DNA of 64,000 nt from Paraferrimonas sedimenticola. Its GTDB lineage: Bacteria; Pseudomonadota; Gammaproteobacteria; Enterobacterales; Shewanellaceae. The notes below the pieces were generated by a model that was not told where the DNA came from, ran no database searches, and saw only the letters and a list, made by a program, of their open reading frames with translations. The position numbers and the translations under genes are program-made. The number at the start of each line of letters is the position of its first letter. Within the stretch, counting starts at the first letter, position 1. Positions 48,012 to 57,227 of this stretch are shown piece after piece. Where the stretch lies: contig NZ_NRIR01000005.1 in NCBI RefSeq assembly GCF_002282855.1, positions 62,001-126,000 of the forward strand. The letters run 5' to 3'.

Positions 48012-48800
48012 ATGAACCAAACACATCTAATCCGCTTCTTCACCTTAGTTGTAGCTTCGCTCTCCTTTGCCGTATCCGCGACAGAGTTGGTGATTGCAGA
48101 CAAGCTTCAATGGACACCGCTCAATCCGCTTAGAGGCGACAAGAGCCCGCAAGCGGCAACCTTGTGGGGCGATCCTGAGCGCAAGCAGTCAGTGGCCACT
48201 GGCTTCTTGGTCAAATTCGCCGATGGTTTTTCATCACCTCCGCATATCCACAACGTCACCTATCGAGGCGTGGTGATCTCTGGGCTGGTTCACAATGACG
48301 ACCCAACGGCGGCCAAGATGTGGATGCCGCAAGGGTCGTTCTGGACTCAACCGGCAGGCGAGAGCCACATTACTGCGGCTAAAGGCAGTGGCAATATTGC
48401 CTATATCGAAATCGACCAAGGACCGTATTTGGTTAAACCGGTGGAAGAGGCCTTTGACAAAGGTGAGCGGCCTGTCAATGTGGATGTCTCCAATTTGGTT
48501 TGGGTGGAGTTTGAGCCGAGCACTGCGAATGTTGAAATCGCGTACCTGTGGGGAAGCCCAAGCGATAGCCAAGTTAACGGCACAATGCTGCGTTTGCCCG
48601 CCGGTTTTAATGGTTCAATCCAAACCGACAACGAGCTGCGCTCTGTGGTGATTAGTGGCCAAATAACCCACCGAGGGAAAGCTTTGTCGCCCGGCAGTTA
48701 TTTTGGTTCGGCGACGCCTACTACCTATAAATTGTCTGCCGAGCAGCAAAGTGTGGTTTATCTGCGCAGTAAAGGGCGTTACCGTATAGCAAACCAATAA
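48012..48800 (+). CDS. DUF4437 double-cupin exported protein
   Basis: A 262-residue protein with a signal peptide to about residue 23 (SAT-E) and two cupin-like halves ([31 protein letters not shown] and [29 protein letters not shown]). The first half keeps the His pair PPHIH; in the second the equivalent residues are lost. The pattern fits DUF4437. Enzymatic role unknown. It is followed at short distance by an isomerase gene. Confidence 0.8.
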   Translation: MNQTHLIRFFTLVVASLSFAVSATELVIADKLQWTPLNPLRGDKSPQAATLWGDPERKQSVATGFLVKFADGFSSPPHIHNVTYRGVVISGLVHNDDPTAAKMWMPQGSFWTQPAGESHITAAKGSGNIAYIEIDQGPYLVKPVEEAFDKGERPVNVDVSNLVWVEFEPSTANVEIAYLWGSPSDSQVNGTMLRLPAGFNGSIQTDNELRSVVISGQITHRGKALSPGSYFGSATPTTYKLSAEQQSVVYLRSKGRYRIANQ

Positions 48801-48825
48801 CCAACAAACTTAAACAGGGATGCCA

Positions 48826-49182
48826 ATGCCTCACTTCGTGATGGACTGTTCGAGCAGTATCTTAGAAAGCCATTCGCAAGAATTCATCAACCAGCAAATT
48901 CACGCTGTGGCCGTCGCTTCAGGGTTATTCACCGAGGCTGATATTAAGGTGAGAGTTAACCCCTACGACAGCTATTCTGTCGGAGGCTCGCAACAAGTCT
49001 TCATTCACGTATTCGCTCATATTATGCAAGGCCGCAGTGAGCAGCAAAAAGCTCAGTTATCCAAACAAGTGGTATCCAAGCTGGTGGAGTTGTTTCCCGA
49101 GGTCGAGAACATTGCAATGAACGTCAGTGAGTTCGAAAAGGCCACCTACTTTAAACGCACCATGCTGACAGACGCGACCTGA
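48826..49182 (+). CDS. 5-carboxymethyl-2-hydroxymuconate isomerase-like tautomerase
   Basis: A 118-residue tautomerase-superfamily protein. Starting at ATG 48826 gives MPHFVMDCS, putting the catalytic Pro at position 2 (first residue of the mature chain), as in HpaF/CHMI. The start at 48820 would bury the proline, so it is rejected. In E. coli the enzyme acts in homoprotocatechuate breakdown, but no other genes of that pathway are nearby, so its substrate here is uncertain. Confidence 0.82.
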   Translation: MPHFVMDCSSSILESHSQEFINQQIHAVAVASGLFTEADIKVRVNPYDSYSVGGSQQVFIHVFAHIMQGRSEQQKAQLSKQVVSKLVELFPEVENIAMNVSEFEKATYFKRTMLTDAT

Positions 49183-49215
49183 TGATATTGGTACTAGAAC
49201 AAAGCAGGCGGTGTT

Positions 49216-49692
49216 ATGAGTGAGTCGGTACTAATTCTGGTGGATGTGCAAAACGTGTATTACACCACTCGACAAGCCTTCGGCTGCAACTTTGACTACA
49301 ACGCATTTTGGGCAAAAGTAAGTGCCAAGCGCAGAGTTGAACGAGCGTTTGCTTACGCCATCGATAGAGGCGACCCAAAGCAAAGAGAGTTTCAAAACAT
49401 ACTTAGAGCGATTGGCTTCGAAGTCAAACTAAAGCCATTTATTCAGCGCTCGGATGGCTCGGCCAAAGGCGATTGGGATGTCGGAATTACTGTGGATGCG
49501 CTTGAGCATTCTGCCGATGTGGATACCGTGGTGTTAGTCTCCGGTGACGGCGATTTCGATATTCTCGCGCAGACATTAAAAAACAAGGGTAAGCGAGTCG
49601 AAGTCTATGGCGTCGAAGCGCTTAGTGCTAACTCTCTAGTTGCCACTGCCTCCCAGTTTTTTCCGATTCAGGGCTCACTATTGCTGAAATAG
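49216..49692 (+). CDS. NYN-domain (LabA/DUF88) nuclease-like protein
   Basis: A 158-residue NYN domain, related to PIN nucleases. The acidic residues expected for metal binding appear in LVDVQNVYY, KGDWDVGITVDAL and LVSGDGDFDILAQ. Such proteins are thought to be RNases; the target is unknown. It follows the isomerase gene by 33 bp in the same direction. Confidence 0.87.
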   Translation: MSESVLILVDVQNVYYTTRQAFGCNFDYNAFWAKVSAKRRVERAFAYAIDRGDPKQREFQNILRAIGFEVKLKPFIQRSDGSAKGDWDVGITVDALEHSADVDTVVLVSGDGDFDILAQTLKNKGKRVEVYGVEALSANSLVATASQFFPIQGSLLLK

Positions 49693-49757
49693 TCTAATTT
49701 CAACGGTTTGATGCCAAACTTTGTCGAAGTCACTTGGCGTTTTCAAGGAGGAAGAAC

Positions 49758-50936
49758 ATGAGTCAGCTAGGCTCGACGTTTAAGGGTTTTCTAAGACTGG
49801 TGTTCGTTTTGGCCGCTGTGCCTAGCTTGGCAATGGCCCAAAGCGCAGACATACAAGACATCTCTCCTCAGCGAGCTAAAGAGCTCAACCAAGCGTTTGA
49901 GCAGCTGGTGTTACGCCACAAAGTCAATACTGCAGGCGTGGCGGTCATTAAGAATCAAAAGGTCATCTGGCTCAATCAATTCGGGCAAGAGTCAGAGGGC
50001 GTTCCCGCCAATTCGAATACTCTGTTTAATCTGGCATCCCTGACTAAAACCATTACCGCCGAAACCATTTTGCGTTTGGTGGCTCAAGGTAAGCTGTCCC
50101 TCGATGAATCAATTGCCGAATACTATGTGGACCCCGACCTTAAACAAAATGCTCAAGTTCAATCCTTAACCCCACGGCATCTGTTGACCCATCGCAGCGG
50201 TTTTCCCAATTGGCGTTACTTTTCTAAAGACCGAAAACTGTTATTTTTGAACCCACCAGGCGCGCAGTTTGGTTATTCTGGCGAAGGTTTTGAATACCTT
50301 GCCAAGTATGCGGAAAACAAGCTCAACAAACCCTTTGCCCAGTTAGTCGATGAGACACTGTTTGCGCCACTGGGCATTGCCCGCGCCTCAGTCAGTATTG
50401 ACCCTGCCACGTTTAACAATATCGCCAAGCCTTTTGACCAAGACGGGGTCTTTCATGGCCACTTTTGTCACCCCGCGGGATACTGCGAAAAACAAGCGAG
50501 TCAGTCTGCGGCGGCCAACGCGGTCATCTCGATTGGCGATTACGCCAAAATACTGCTTTCGGCTATGCAAGGAGAGGGGTTATCACTCGAGTTAGTAAAG
50601 CAGCGCAACAGTATGCAAAGTGTCCAGTTTTCGCAGGCAGAGCTTGATTGCAGTGCGTCTCCTGAACTGATTTGCCCAAGTGCAATGGGGTATGGCCTTG
50701 GGTGGAGTATGACCCAGTGGGACGGCGGAAAACTGATAGGCCACCGAGGAACCAACTGGACCGTGGTTTCACTGACCTACTTTTATCCCCGCAGTGGCGA
50801 TGCCTTAGTGATTCTCTTTAACGCCCCCAATCGCAACGGTTTGGCTGCGATGATAGAGGCCCTTGAATTATTAGACCCCGACTCGCCGGAGCTGCACGGC
50901 TACAAAATGAGATTACTTCGGGCAAGTGTGGAATGA
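49758..50936 (+). CDS. Serine beta-lactamase-family (class C-like) hydrolase
   Basis: A 392-residue exported serine hydrolase. ATG 49758 follows AAGGAGG, giving a signal peptide to about residue 27 (SLAMAQ). The active-site tetrad is SLTK (Ser94-Lys97). FGYSGEG is at the YxN-equivalent position and GHRGTNW replaces the KTG motif. These features fit penicillin-binding/esterase or D-peptidase relatives more than a resistance beta-lactamase. Single-gene unit. Confidence 0.85.
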   Translation: MSQLGSTFKGFLRLVFVLAAVPSLAMAQSADIQDISPQRAKELNQAFEQLVLRHKVNTAGVAVIKNQKVIWLNQFGQESEGVPANSNTLFNLASLTKTITAETILRLVAQGKLSLDESIAEYYVDPDLKQNAQVQSLTPRHLLTHRSGFPNWRYFSKDRKLLFLNPPGAQFGYSGEGFEYLAKYAENKLNKPFAQLVDETLFAPLGIARASVSIDPATFNNIAKPFDQDGVFHGHFCHPAGYCEKQASQSAAANAVISIGDYAKILLSAMQGEGLSLELVKQRNSMQSVQFSQAELDCSASPELICPSAMGYGLGWSMTQWDGGKLIGHRGTNWTVVSLTYFYPRSGDALVILFNAPNRNGLAAMIEALELLDPDSPELHGYKMRLLRASVE

Positions 50937-51072
50937 GTTTGTTCTCGATACAAAGGCCTAGAGTCGCAGTTTTAGCGCGTAAATCTCAACCCAACTGAGC
51001 TTTTTTAGTTGTTACCCAAACCTAAAAAATGCTCTACTAGTCAGAGTATTACGCCTCAATAAGGACAGCAGC

Positions 51073-51612
51073 ATGGCGCAAATAAACAGCATGGCACGAA
51101 AAAGCGGTTTCACGCTCATCGAGTTGGTGGTGGTAATAGTCATTCTGGGTTTATTGGCTGTGGTCGCTGCCCCCAAGTTTATCAATCTGCGCGATGATGC
51201 CATGGTGGCCAAGCTTGAAGGTATGCAAGGCGCCATGAAAAGTGGGGCGCGTTTGATCTATGCCAAGGCTGCCGTCGAGAACAAACTAGAGGGTAATGAC
51301 TCAATCACAGAAGGCAATGCCAGCATCTCGCTAAACAGTGGTTATCCGGTAGCCAATTGGATGGACGGCATTCGCTACATTGTCGACTTGGATGTGATCA
51401 ACTACAGCGGTGCTGCCGATGTTTGCGATGTGGATTGGTGCGGTCGCGGTAATCAAACCAGTATTCCTAGCGGCGTGACCACCACATCTCCAGGTCGTAT
51501 TGGCAAGGTCTATCCCAAAGGCTACAGCTGGAACGACCAGTGCGGCGTGTATTACCTCAACCACGAAGATGGTCGTACGCCCGAAATCGGCTTAGAAACC
51601 GCAGATTGCTAG
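51073..51612 (+). CDS. Type IV pilin-like (MSHA-like) prepilin
   Basis: A 179-residue prepilin. The leader ends ARKSG and is followed by FTLIELVVVIVILGLLAVVAAPKF, the typical processing site and N-terminal helix. The globular part has four cysteines (CDVDWC, QCGV and the terminal Cys). The sequence resembles MshA-type pilins, but no assembly genes are near, so it depends on a machine elsewhere. ATG 51073 has a well-spaced AAGGA; 51091 is an alternative. Confidence 0.88.
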   Translation: MAQINSMARKSGFTLIELVVVIVILGLLAVVAAPKFINLRDDAMVAKLEGMQGAMKSGARLIYAKAAVENKLEGNDSITEGNASISLNSGYPVANWMDGIRYIVDLDVINYSGAADVCDVDWCGRGNQTSIPSGVTTTSPGRIGKVYPKGYSWNDQCGVYYLNHEDGRTPEIGLETADC

Positions 51613-51829
51613 TCGATGGCCGCTATATTTTAGCGGCAGCTTAGTTGCAAACGGTTATTGGGTTTGGATAGTGCGTGAAGGGCAATTCGGTGGGCGATTG
51701 ACAAGCAATTGTGAAGTTTTAGCGTTTTTTAACGGCGAATACTAATAATCCCTTGTTGAGGCATAGCTGCTAGCATTAAAATTCGTCTCCAAATTTTGCT
51801 AACCATTGTTTACCAATTAAGAGTGCCTT

Positions 51830-52171
51830 ATGTCTTATCCACCATGCCCACAATGTAGTTCCGAATTCGTTTACCCAGATCAAGACAACCTGATCTGTCC
51901 TGAGTGTGGTCACGAGTGGAACCCAGCCGCGCTAGAAGCAGAAGCATTGGCGGCGGCACCAAAGGATGCCAACGGCACACCACTAGCTGAAGGTGATAAG
52001 TTCACCGCAGCCAAAGATCTTAAGGTGAAAGGCAGCTCGACTGTAATCAAAGTCGGCACCAAAGGTGTTATTCGCCGCATCAAGGAAGGCGCCAAGGATC
52101 ACGAGCTGGACTGCAAAGTCGAAGGCATCGGTGAAATGATGGTGACAGCAGCGTTTGTCAAAAAGGCTTAA
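51830..52171 (+). CDS. yjdM: Zinc-ribbon protein YjdM (PhnA-family)
   Basis: A 113-residue protein. The N-terminal zinc ribbon has CPQC and CPEC pairs; the C-terminal domain KDANGTPLAEGD...KDLKVKGSSTVIKVGTKG matches E. coli YjdM (once called PhnA). Function is not settled. A single gene after a 217-bp gap with no other visible feature. Confidence 0.92.
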   Translation: MSYPPCPQCSSEFVYPDQDNLICPECGHEWNPAALEAEALAAAPKDANGTPLAEGDKFTAAKDLKVKGSSTVIKVGTKGVIRRIKEGAKDHELDCKVEGIGEMMVTAAFVKKA

Positions 52172-52222
52172 TCGCTGACACAGTATTTATTGACGCTTAG
52201 TGGTTTGGACGAGTAGGTTGAA

Positions 52223-52438
52223 ATGACACCATTCGAGATATCTAGAATCGAGACCAAATCTGGAACTTACCGGCTCGCGGGTCACTACGACTTGTCCGGT
52301 AAGTCGCTAAGCGTCGAATTCACCAGCGCAGAGTTTATGGGAACCGATGGTTGGGTTGCCATTGCGGTGAATTCAAAGAAAGGCCAGAAAAGGCTGCAAG
52401 GGATCATGCCTGACGTCTTGTTGCACCTAGAGGTCTGA
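52223..52438 (+). CDS. Small protein of unknown function
   Basis: A 71-residue soluble protein, beta-rich by eye (GTYRLAGHYDLSGKSLSVEF), with no cysteines or signal peptide. A weak GTAGGTTG site precedes the ATG. It lies 51 bp after yjdM in the same direction. No family was recognised. Confidence 0.5.
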   Translation: MTPFEISRIETKSGTYRLAGHYDLSGKSLSVEFTSAEFMGTDGWVAIAVNSKKGQKRLQGIMPDVLLHLEV

Positions 52439-52472
52439 TAAACACTCGACGACATAGGAAAAGGAGCATTCC

Positions 52473-52772
52473 ATGAAGTACGTGTTAGTTTTTTTAGTCA
52501 TCTTTGCCGCAATCAAATACCTTAAACAGAGCGACGAGCCTCAAATCGCCCAACCTGTCATCGACAAAATCAATGTCATCGAACAAGTCGAGACCGACCT
52601 GATATCCAGTGGCTATTCTCAACCCAAATCTTTGTACGAGTGCGACGGTCGCGAGTATTGCAGTCAAATGAACTCCTACGAAGAAGCGGTGTTCTTTAAC
52701 ACCTATTGCCCTGAAGCCAAAATGGACGGCGATGGCGACGGCATCCCCTGCGAACGCCAGTTCGGCCGCTAA
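52473..52772 (+). CDS. Excalibur-domain protein with N-terminal membrane anchor
   Basis: A 99-residue protein with an N-terminal hydrophobic segment (YVLVFLVIFAAIKYL) and a C-terminal Excalibur calcium-binding motif (YCPEAKMDGDGDGIPCERQ). Three further cysteines (ECDGREYC and the motif) suggest disulfides outside the cytoplasm. A strong AAAGGAG site sets the start. Confidence 0.82.
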   Translation: MKYVLVFLVIFAAIKYLKQSDEPQIAQPVIDKINVIEQVETDLISSGYSQPKSLYECDGREYCSQMNSYEEAVFFNTYCPEAKMDGDGDGIPCERQFGR

Positions 52773-52845
52773 GCTGCTAGGCTAATTACTTCAAGTAGAG
52801 TCTCGATAAGCGCCTGACTGACAAAGGTCGTGCTGAGGAGTGAGT

Positions 52846-53313
52846 TTGAAGAAAGACGCTGTATTGTCGGACTGTCGCCGCTATCGCTTCGCGCTTTGGC
52901 GAATCTGGGAACCCCAAAAACCGCTAGTGATGTTCATTGGACTTAATCCATCGACTGCTAACGAATCCCAAGACGACCCCACCTTAATTCGCTGTATCAA
53001 CTATGCCAAAGCCTGGGGCTATGGCGGAGTGTGTACTGCCAATTTGTTCGCCTATCGCGCCACCGATCCCAAAGCTATGCTGGCGGCGAGTGACCCGGTG
53101 GGAGTGGGCAATGATGCCTGGTTGCAAAAGCTCGCAGCCCAAGCTCAGATGATAGTTGCCGCTTGGGGCAATCATGGCGCCCATTTGAACCGCTCGCAGA
53201 CTGTTCGCGCACTATTACCTCAACTGCATTGTCTGTCGTTAAATCGCTCTGGCGAGCCTGCTCATCCGCTGTACCAAAAGGCTAATTTGCAACCGCTTTT
53301 GTGGCGATGCTAA
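52846..53313 (+). CDS. DUF1643-family protein
   Basis: About 155 residues. GAGGAG lies at 52835-52840, so TTG 52846 is the best start; GTG 52840 is possible. The pattern FIGLNPSTANESQDDPTLIRCINYAKAWGYGGVCTANLFAYRATDP is typical of DUF1643, a family of unknown function common in phages and bacteria. The open stretch 53314-53481 after it has no convincing gene. Confidence 0.88.
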   Translation: MKKDAVLSDCRRYRFALWRIWEPQKPLVMFIGLNPSTANESQDDPTLIRCINYAKAWGYGGVCTANLFAYRATDPKAMLAASDPVGVGNDAWLQKLAAQAQMIVAAWGNHGAHLNRSQTVRALLPQLHCLSLNRSGEPAHPLYQKANLQPLLWRC

Positions 53314-53481
53314 TCATCATTGGTATAAAGCCGGCTGTTAAAACACTTTTTGGCGCTGATTTGTCTCTCACTGAGATCGACGATTATTGCTGTCCGTCAA
53401 AGCCTAAGCTGCAAATTTTAGTCAAAGTCACGATTAACCTACTGAAATGCTGGACTTCGGCCGTACACGAGGAGAGTCGAA

Positions 53482-54333
53482 ATGTTGTTACTGACAGGCG
53501 CTAATGGAAAAACTGGGCGAGAGGTTCTAAAGGCTTTAGTGGCAAAAGGCGAAACAGTGCGCGCTTTTATTCGCCAAGAATCTCAGTGGCCGGATCTACA
53601 GGCCTTAGGCGCCAGTGAGTATGCCGTTGGCGACATGGCCGACGGCCCGAGTATCGATTCGGCGATGGAAGGCTGCCAAAAGGTGGTTCACATTGGCCCG
53701 CCAATGCATCCCGACGAGAAGGCCATGACCCAGTGTTTTGTCGAGTTGGCCAAAAAACACCAGATTGAGCACTTTATTTATTACTCGGTAATGCACCCGC
53801 TGCGTCGCGATGTGCGTCACCACAGCCTTAAGTTAGACGCTGAAGAAGTGCTGATTGAATCCATGTTGCCTTACACCATAGTGCAGCCTATTCGCTACAT
53901 GCAGCATCTATTACCGATATGGAACACAGTGGTAGAGACTGGTGTGCATGCGATGCCGTTTAATACCCAGGTGAAATTCAATGTGGTGGATCTTAAGGAT
54001 TTGGCCGAAGCGACGGCAATCATTGCTACCACCCCTGGGCACCTTTATGCGACATACGAGTTCGCAGGTCCTGAATCCCTGAGTCAGCAGGACATGGCCG
54101 AGATTATCAGTGATGTGATTGGGCGCCCGGTTAGCGCTCAAGCGGTGACCCTAGAGCAAGTGGCTGACAAGGCTAGGGCTCGAGGTTTCAACGAAGATAG
54201 AGTCAAACAGATGCAAATCATGAACAAGCACTATGACGAGTGTGGCTTTTTGGGTAACCCCAATGTGTTGAGTATGGTTCTGGGCAGGTCACCAACGCGT
54301 TTTCGAGCTTTTGTGGAACGATTGAATCGCTAG
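53482..54333 (+). CDS. NmrA-like NAD(P)-binding protein
   Basis: A 283-residue Rossmann-fold protein of the atypical short-chain dehydrogenase/NmrA type. The nucleotide-binding GANGKTGREV begins at residue 6 (GxxGxxG), and the usual Tyr/Lys catalytic pair is not obvious, suggesting a sensor or regulator rather than a standard reductase. It has its own terminator. Confidence 0.85.
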   Translation: MLLLTGANGKTGREVLKALVAKGETVRAFIRQESQWPDLQALGASEYAVGDMADGPSIDSAMEGCQKVVHIGPPMHPDEKAMTQCFVELAKKHQIEHFIYYSVMHPLRRDVRHHSLKLDAEEVLIESMLPYTIVQPIRYMQHLLPIWNTVVETGVHAMPFNTQVKFNVVDLKDLAEATAIIATTPGHLYATYEFAGPESLSQQDMAEIISDVIGRPVSAQAVTLEQVADKARARGFNEDRVKQMQIMNKHYDECGFLGNPNVLSMVLGRSPTRFRAFVERLNR

Positions 54334-54344
54334 ATGGGTGATTC

Positions 54345-54371
54345 AAAAAAGGCGCTAATCGCGCCTTTTTT
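54345..54371. terminator. Bidirectional terminator between NmrA-like and fasciclin genes
   Basis: AAAAAAGGCGC/GCGCCTTTTTT with a TAATC loop, between two convergent genes. Confidence 0.92.
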
Positions 54372-54382
54372 GATGCCTGTGC

Positions 54383-54880
54383 TTACTGTGGAATCAGCAC
54401 AGTATCAATCACGTGAATTACGCCGTTGCTGGCTTTGACATCGGTAGCAAGCACTTGCGCGTCGTTGATCATCACTTTGCCGCCTTCAGCGTTTACCATG
54501 ATCGCTTGGCCTTGAACCGTGGTGGCGCGATCTACGTTCACAACGTCCGCCGCTGTCACTTTGCCTGGGACCACATGATAGGTCAGTACCGCTACCAACT
54601 TATCTTTGTTCTCTGGCTTGAGTAGCATCTCGACTGTGCCCTCTGGCAACTTAGCAAAAGCTTCGTCCGTAGGAGCAAACACGGTGAAAGGGCCATCGCC
54701 TTTGAGCGTGTCTACCAGCTCACCCGCTTGTACCGCCGCCACTAGAGTGTTGAAGGATCCATTTTCAACCGCCACGTCCACGATGTCTTTGTTTTTGCCA
54801 TACATGTTGGCATGGGCCGCAGTTGCCAGCACTAGAGTGGCAACCATTACAGTTACAGCCTTTGAGAATTGAGTCAGCAT
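54383..54880 (-). CDS. Secreted fasciclin-domain protein
   Basis: A 165-residue exported protein: signal peptide to about residue 24 (AHAN), then one FAS1 domain ([48 protein letters not shown] ... YHVVPGK ... [13 protein letters not shown]). FAS1 domains mediate adhesion; the bacterial role is unclear. Confidence 0.92.
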   Translation of the reverse strand: MLTQFSKAVTVMVATLVLATAAHANMYGKNKDIVDVAVENGSFNTLVAAVQAGELVDTLKGDGPFTVFAPTDEAFAKLPEGTVEMLLKPENKDKLVAVLTYHVVPGKVTAADVVNVDRATTVQGQAIMVNAEGGKVMINDAQVLATDVKASNGVIHVIDTVLIPQ

Positions 54881-55099
54881 TTTGTTCTTCCTATAAAGTG
54901 GTAGTTGGAGTGTGTTCCGAGAGAGGTTACGGCGCCTGGTTTCAACTGGATCAAACTAAAGTTATTTCCAATTGTGTTTGAGCAAAGTCGCTTACAGCAA
55001 GGCATTGGAGCAGATCGGTACTGGCGTGTGAGTGCGAGTTGGCGTTGAATGTTTGACTAAGCCAATGTAATAGTTGGCAAAGCTCAAGGAGGGAAGGGC

Positions 55100-55414
55100 A
55101 TGAGAAACATAGCGATAGCTTTATTGGCACTGACCTTACTCGCAACCGTAATCAGCTTGTTCACTCAAGTCGGAGTGATGTCTCTGATGTTGGTGCCGCT
55201 AGGCGTTGTCACGGCCGTGTTTGCTTCATTCATCGGCATTCCGCTAGCTATCGACATATACGGCCTACCAGCCATCCTCAGTTTGGCTTTCGCCTTGGTG
55301 AGTTTGCCCCTCGGACTCTTCTATCATCGCAAGCCACTAGGTCAAGTGTCAGCTGTTCTTGGGTGTGTAGTATATGTCCTGCTATCTATCGCCGGTCTTG
55401 GTAATGCTGGCTGA
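55100..55414 (+). CDS. Small membrane protein of unknown function
   Basis: A 104-residue protein with three or four membrane helices (about 5-25, 30-50, 60-75, 82-100). A very strong AAGGAGG site precedes ATG 55100. No family was recognised. Confidence 0.65.
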   Translation: MRNIAIALLALTLLATVISLFTQVGVMSLMLVPLGVVTAVFASFIGIPLAIDIYGLPAILSLAFALVSLPLGLFYHRKPLGQVSAVLGCVVYVLLSIAGLGNAG

Positions 55415-55590
55415 CAAATGGCTGACTCAGCGGGCTTTTTGTTAGTTTTTCTGAACCTAAGCTTACACCGAAGCACAAACCCCCAACTATTCTAGTGATA
55501 GGTTTTATCGATCCTGTTGACGCGGCCAGTGATTCCATAGAATGCGCCTCCCACCTGCTTTACATACAATAACCAAGGAGAATGCATCGT

Positions 55591-56199
55591 ATGATCGATT
55601 TTGTAGCTGTGTTTATCTTTTTCTTCTCGGTTATTGACCCGATAGGTACGGTACCAGTATTTATGGCAGTGACCAGTAGCTACAGCGAGAAGGCAAAGCG
55701 CAAAATCGCCGTGCGTGCCGTATTGATTGCGGCGTTAATTTTGCTGTTCTTTGTAGTGGTGGGCGAGCCGATGCTCAAAGCCATTGGAATACCGCTGCCC
55801 GCCTTTGAAATCGCTGGAGGCATCGTCTTGTTTTTGTTTGCTTTGACCATGATTTTCGGTGAGAGTAAACCGGAACAGGAGGTTAAGATGATTTCCTCTG
55901 AAACCGAGGCTGCGGTGTTTCCTCTTGCCATCCCATCGATTGCCAGTCCTGGCGCGATATTGGCAGCGGTTCTGCAGACCGAGAATGCCAAGTTCTCAAT
56001 TGTTGAGCAGGTGCAAGTGACCGCGATGATGCTTGTCGTATTGGCGATTGTGCTGGTGTTGTTGTTGTCCTCCACTTTTGTCCACCGATTGATTGGAAGC
56101 GCAGGTGCGAGCTTAATCAGTCGAGTGATGGGGCTTATTTTGTCGGCAGTAGCGGTAAGCAGTGTGCTGTCCGGGATTACCACTTATTTTAACCTATGA
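55591..56199 (+). CDS. MarC-family membrane protein
   Basis: A six-helix membrane protein of about 202 residues. The best-spaced start after AAGGAG (55574-55579) is ATG 55591; ATG 55582 is too close. FFSVIDPIGTVPVFMA, FPLAIPSIASPGAI and the C-terminal RVMGLILSAVAVSSVLSGI are family signatures. Role in the cell is not settled. Confidence 0.9.
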   Translation: MIDFVAVFIFFFSVIDPIGTVPVFMAVTSSYSEKAKRKIAVRAVLIAALILLFFVVVGEPMLKAIGIPLPAFEIAGGIVLFLFALTMIFGESKPEQEVKMISSETEAAVFPLAIPSIASPGAILAAVLQTENAKFSIVEQVQVTAMMLVVLAIVLVLLLSSTFVHRLIGSAGASLISRVMGLILSAVAVSSVLSGITTYFNL

Positions 56200-56413
56200 G
56201 TTTCAGCGCATAAGGGGCTGTACCAAAACGCCGCTTTGTGTAAATCTAACAAATGATGAAATGTTGAAGTTCGCCCACAGCGAGGGTTGGTTAGAGCTGT
56301 TGTGGGAAATAGCAAAGAATTATTAGCTTATTGATTTTGTTGGTTTAGGGCGTGTAGTTTAGAAGGTAAGGATGTACCTCTTCAGACGCTCTTTCATTGG
56401 AAAAGGAGTTCTT

Positions 56414-56677
56414 ATGAAGCCGATTGCATTTTTCGTTCAGGCGCTATTATGGATGTCGGTGGCCTGCTCGCCAATCTTGGTATCTTTTGTTATCGCCGTA
56501 TGGGCTGTGTATGTGGGCTTGGTTTCTAGTCCCATGTCGGGTTTGGGGATCTTGTTGTTCGGAGCGCTCGTTGGAGTAGTCTGGGCCGAGCGGATCCGCA
56601 AGACCATAGGACTCAGTCAATTTTGGGGGCGACTATTGGGCCATCCAGAATTTATTAGACGCTCCCGTTCGGAATAG
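56414..56677 (+). CDS. Small membrane protein of unknown function
   Basis: An 87-residue protein with two membrane segments (about 5-35 and 42-60) and a basic tail (RIRKTIGL...RRSRSE). AAAAGGAG lies before ATG 56414. No family was recognised. Confidence 0.55.
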   Translation: MKPIAFFVQALLWMSVACSPILVSFVIAVWAVYVGLVSSPMSGLGILLFGALVGVVWAERIRKTIGLSQFWGRLLGHPEFIRRSRSE

Positions 56678-56690
56678 TTTAAATCACACA

Positions 56691-57014
56691 ATGGTTTATT
56701 TGGACCAAAGCCAAATAGGCTTGATAAGCCTTAAGGTATTGGCGCGAGACCCGCAGCAAGGGGAGGTTGGGTTTATTTTAGCCCCGGTATTTCAAGGCAA
56801 GGGTTTCGCAAAATTGGCACTGCTGGCATTAATCCATTTTTCACAAGCCCTTGATTTTAAAAGTTTGACCGCGTGGGTTACAGCGGGTAACTTGGCTAGC
56901 GAAGCTTTGTTAAAGCGAAGCGGATTTCGCTTTGAACGTCGGCTTAAAAACAGCTTAGTAATCAATGGTACTACCTACGACGTTTCGGGTTTTAAGCTGG
57001 AGTTGAACAACTAA
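56691..57014 (+). pseudogene. Short GNAT-type acetyltransferase, possibly 5'-truncated
   Basis: The 107 residues carry the acetyl-CoA-binding core of a GNAT fold (GFILAPVFQGKGFAKLALLALIHF) and the typical C-terminal ASEALLKRSGFRFE motif. The first 50-60 residues found in most RimJ/RimL-type relatives are missing, and the start lacks a clear ribosome binding site. It is either a truncated gene or a short family member. Confidence 0.55.
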
Positions 57015-57040
57015 CACGCTGCAATCTGAGGAGACGACCA

Positions 57041-57205
57041 ATGAACAATATGCTTGAAGCTTTGTCCAGTTTGGGTGTCTCTAGGCGAGCCCTCTCTAAC
57101 AACCGCACGCCTCGAATAGAGTCCGGAATTCGCGTCATGTTTGCACTTATGTCGCTACTATTTGTTGGCTTGCTATTAACCTCGATTGCGCTAGCGCCCG
57201 CCTAA
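57041..57205 (+). CDS. Small single-span membrane protein (54 aa)
   Basis: A frame of 54 codons starting MNNMLEALSSLGVSRRAL and ending in a membrane segment (VMFALMSLLFVGLLLTSIALAPA). GAGGAG at about 57028-57033 gives a good start. The basic, polar N-terminus and C-terminal helix suggest a tail-anchored membrane protein. No family was recognised. Confidence 0.55.
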   Translation: MNNMLEALSSLGVSRRALSNNRTPRIESGIRVMFALMSLLFVGLLLTSIALAPA

Positions 57206-57227
57206 GCGCTTAGGTTAAGGATCTCCT

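Noticed and set aside
48826-49182. Part of an aromatic (homoprotocatechuate) degradation cluster
   Set aside because: No other hpa-type gene is nearby; only the isomerase fold is supported.
53301-53504. Open frame of 67 codons between the DUF1643 and NmrA-like genes
   Set aside because: It overlaps the start of the NmrA-like gene, lacks a good ribosome binding site and shows no family pattern.
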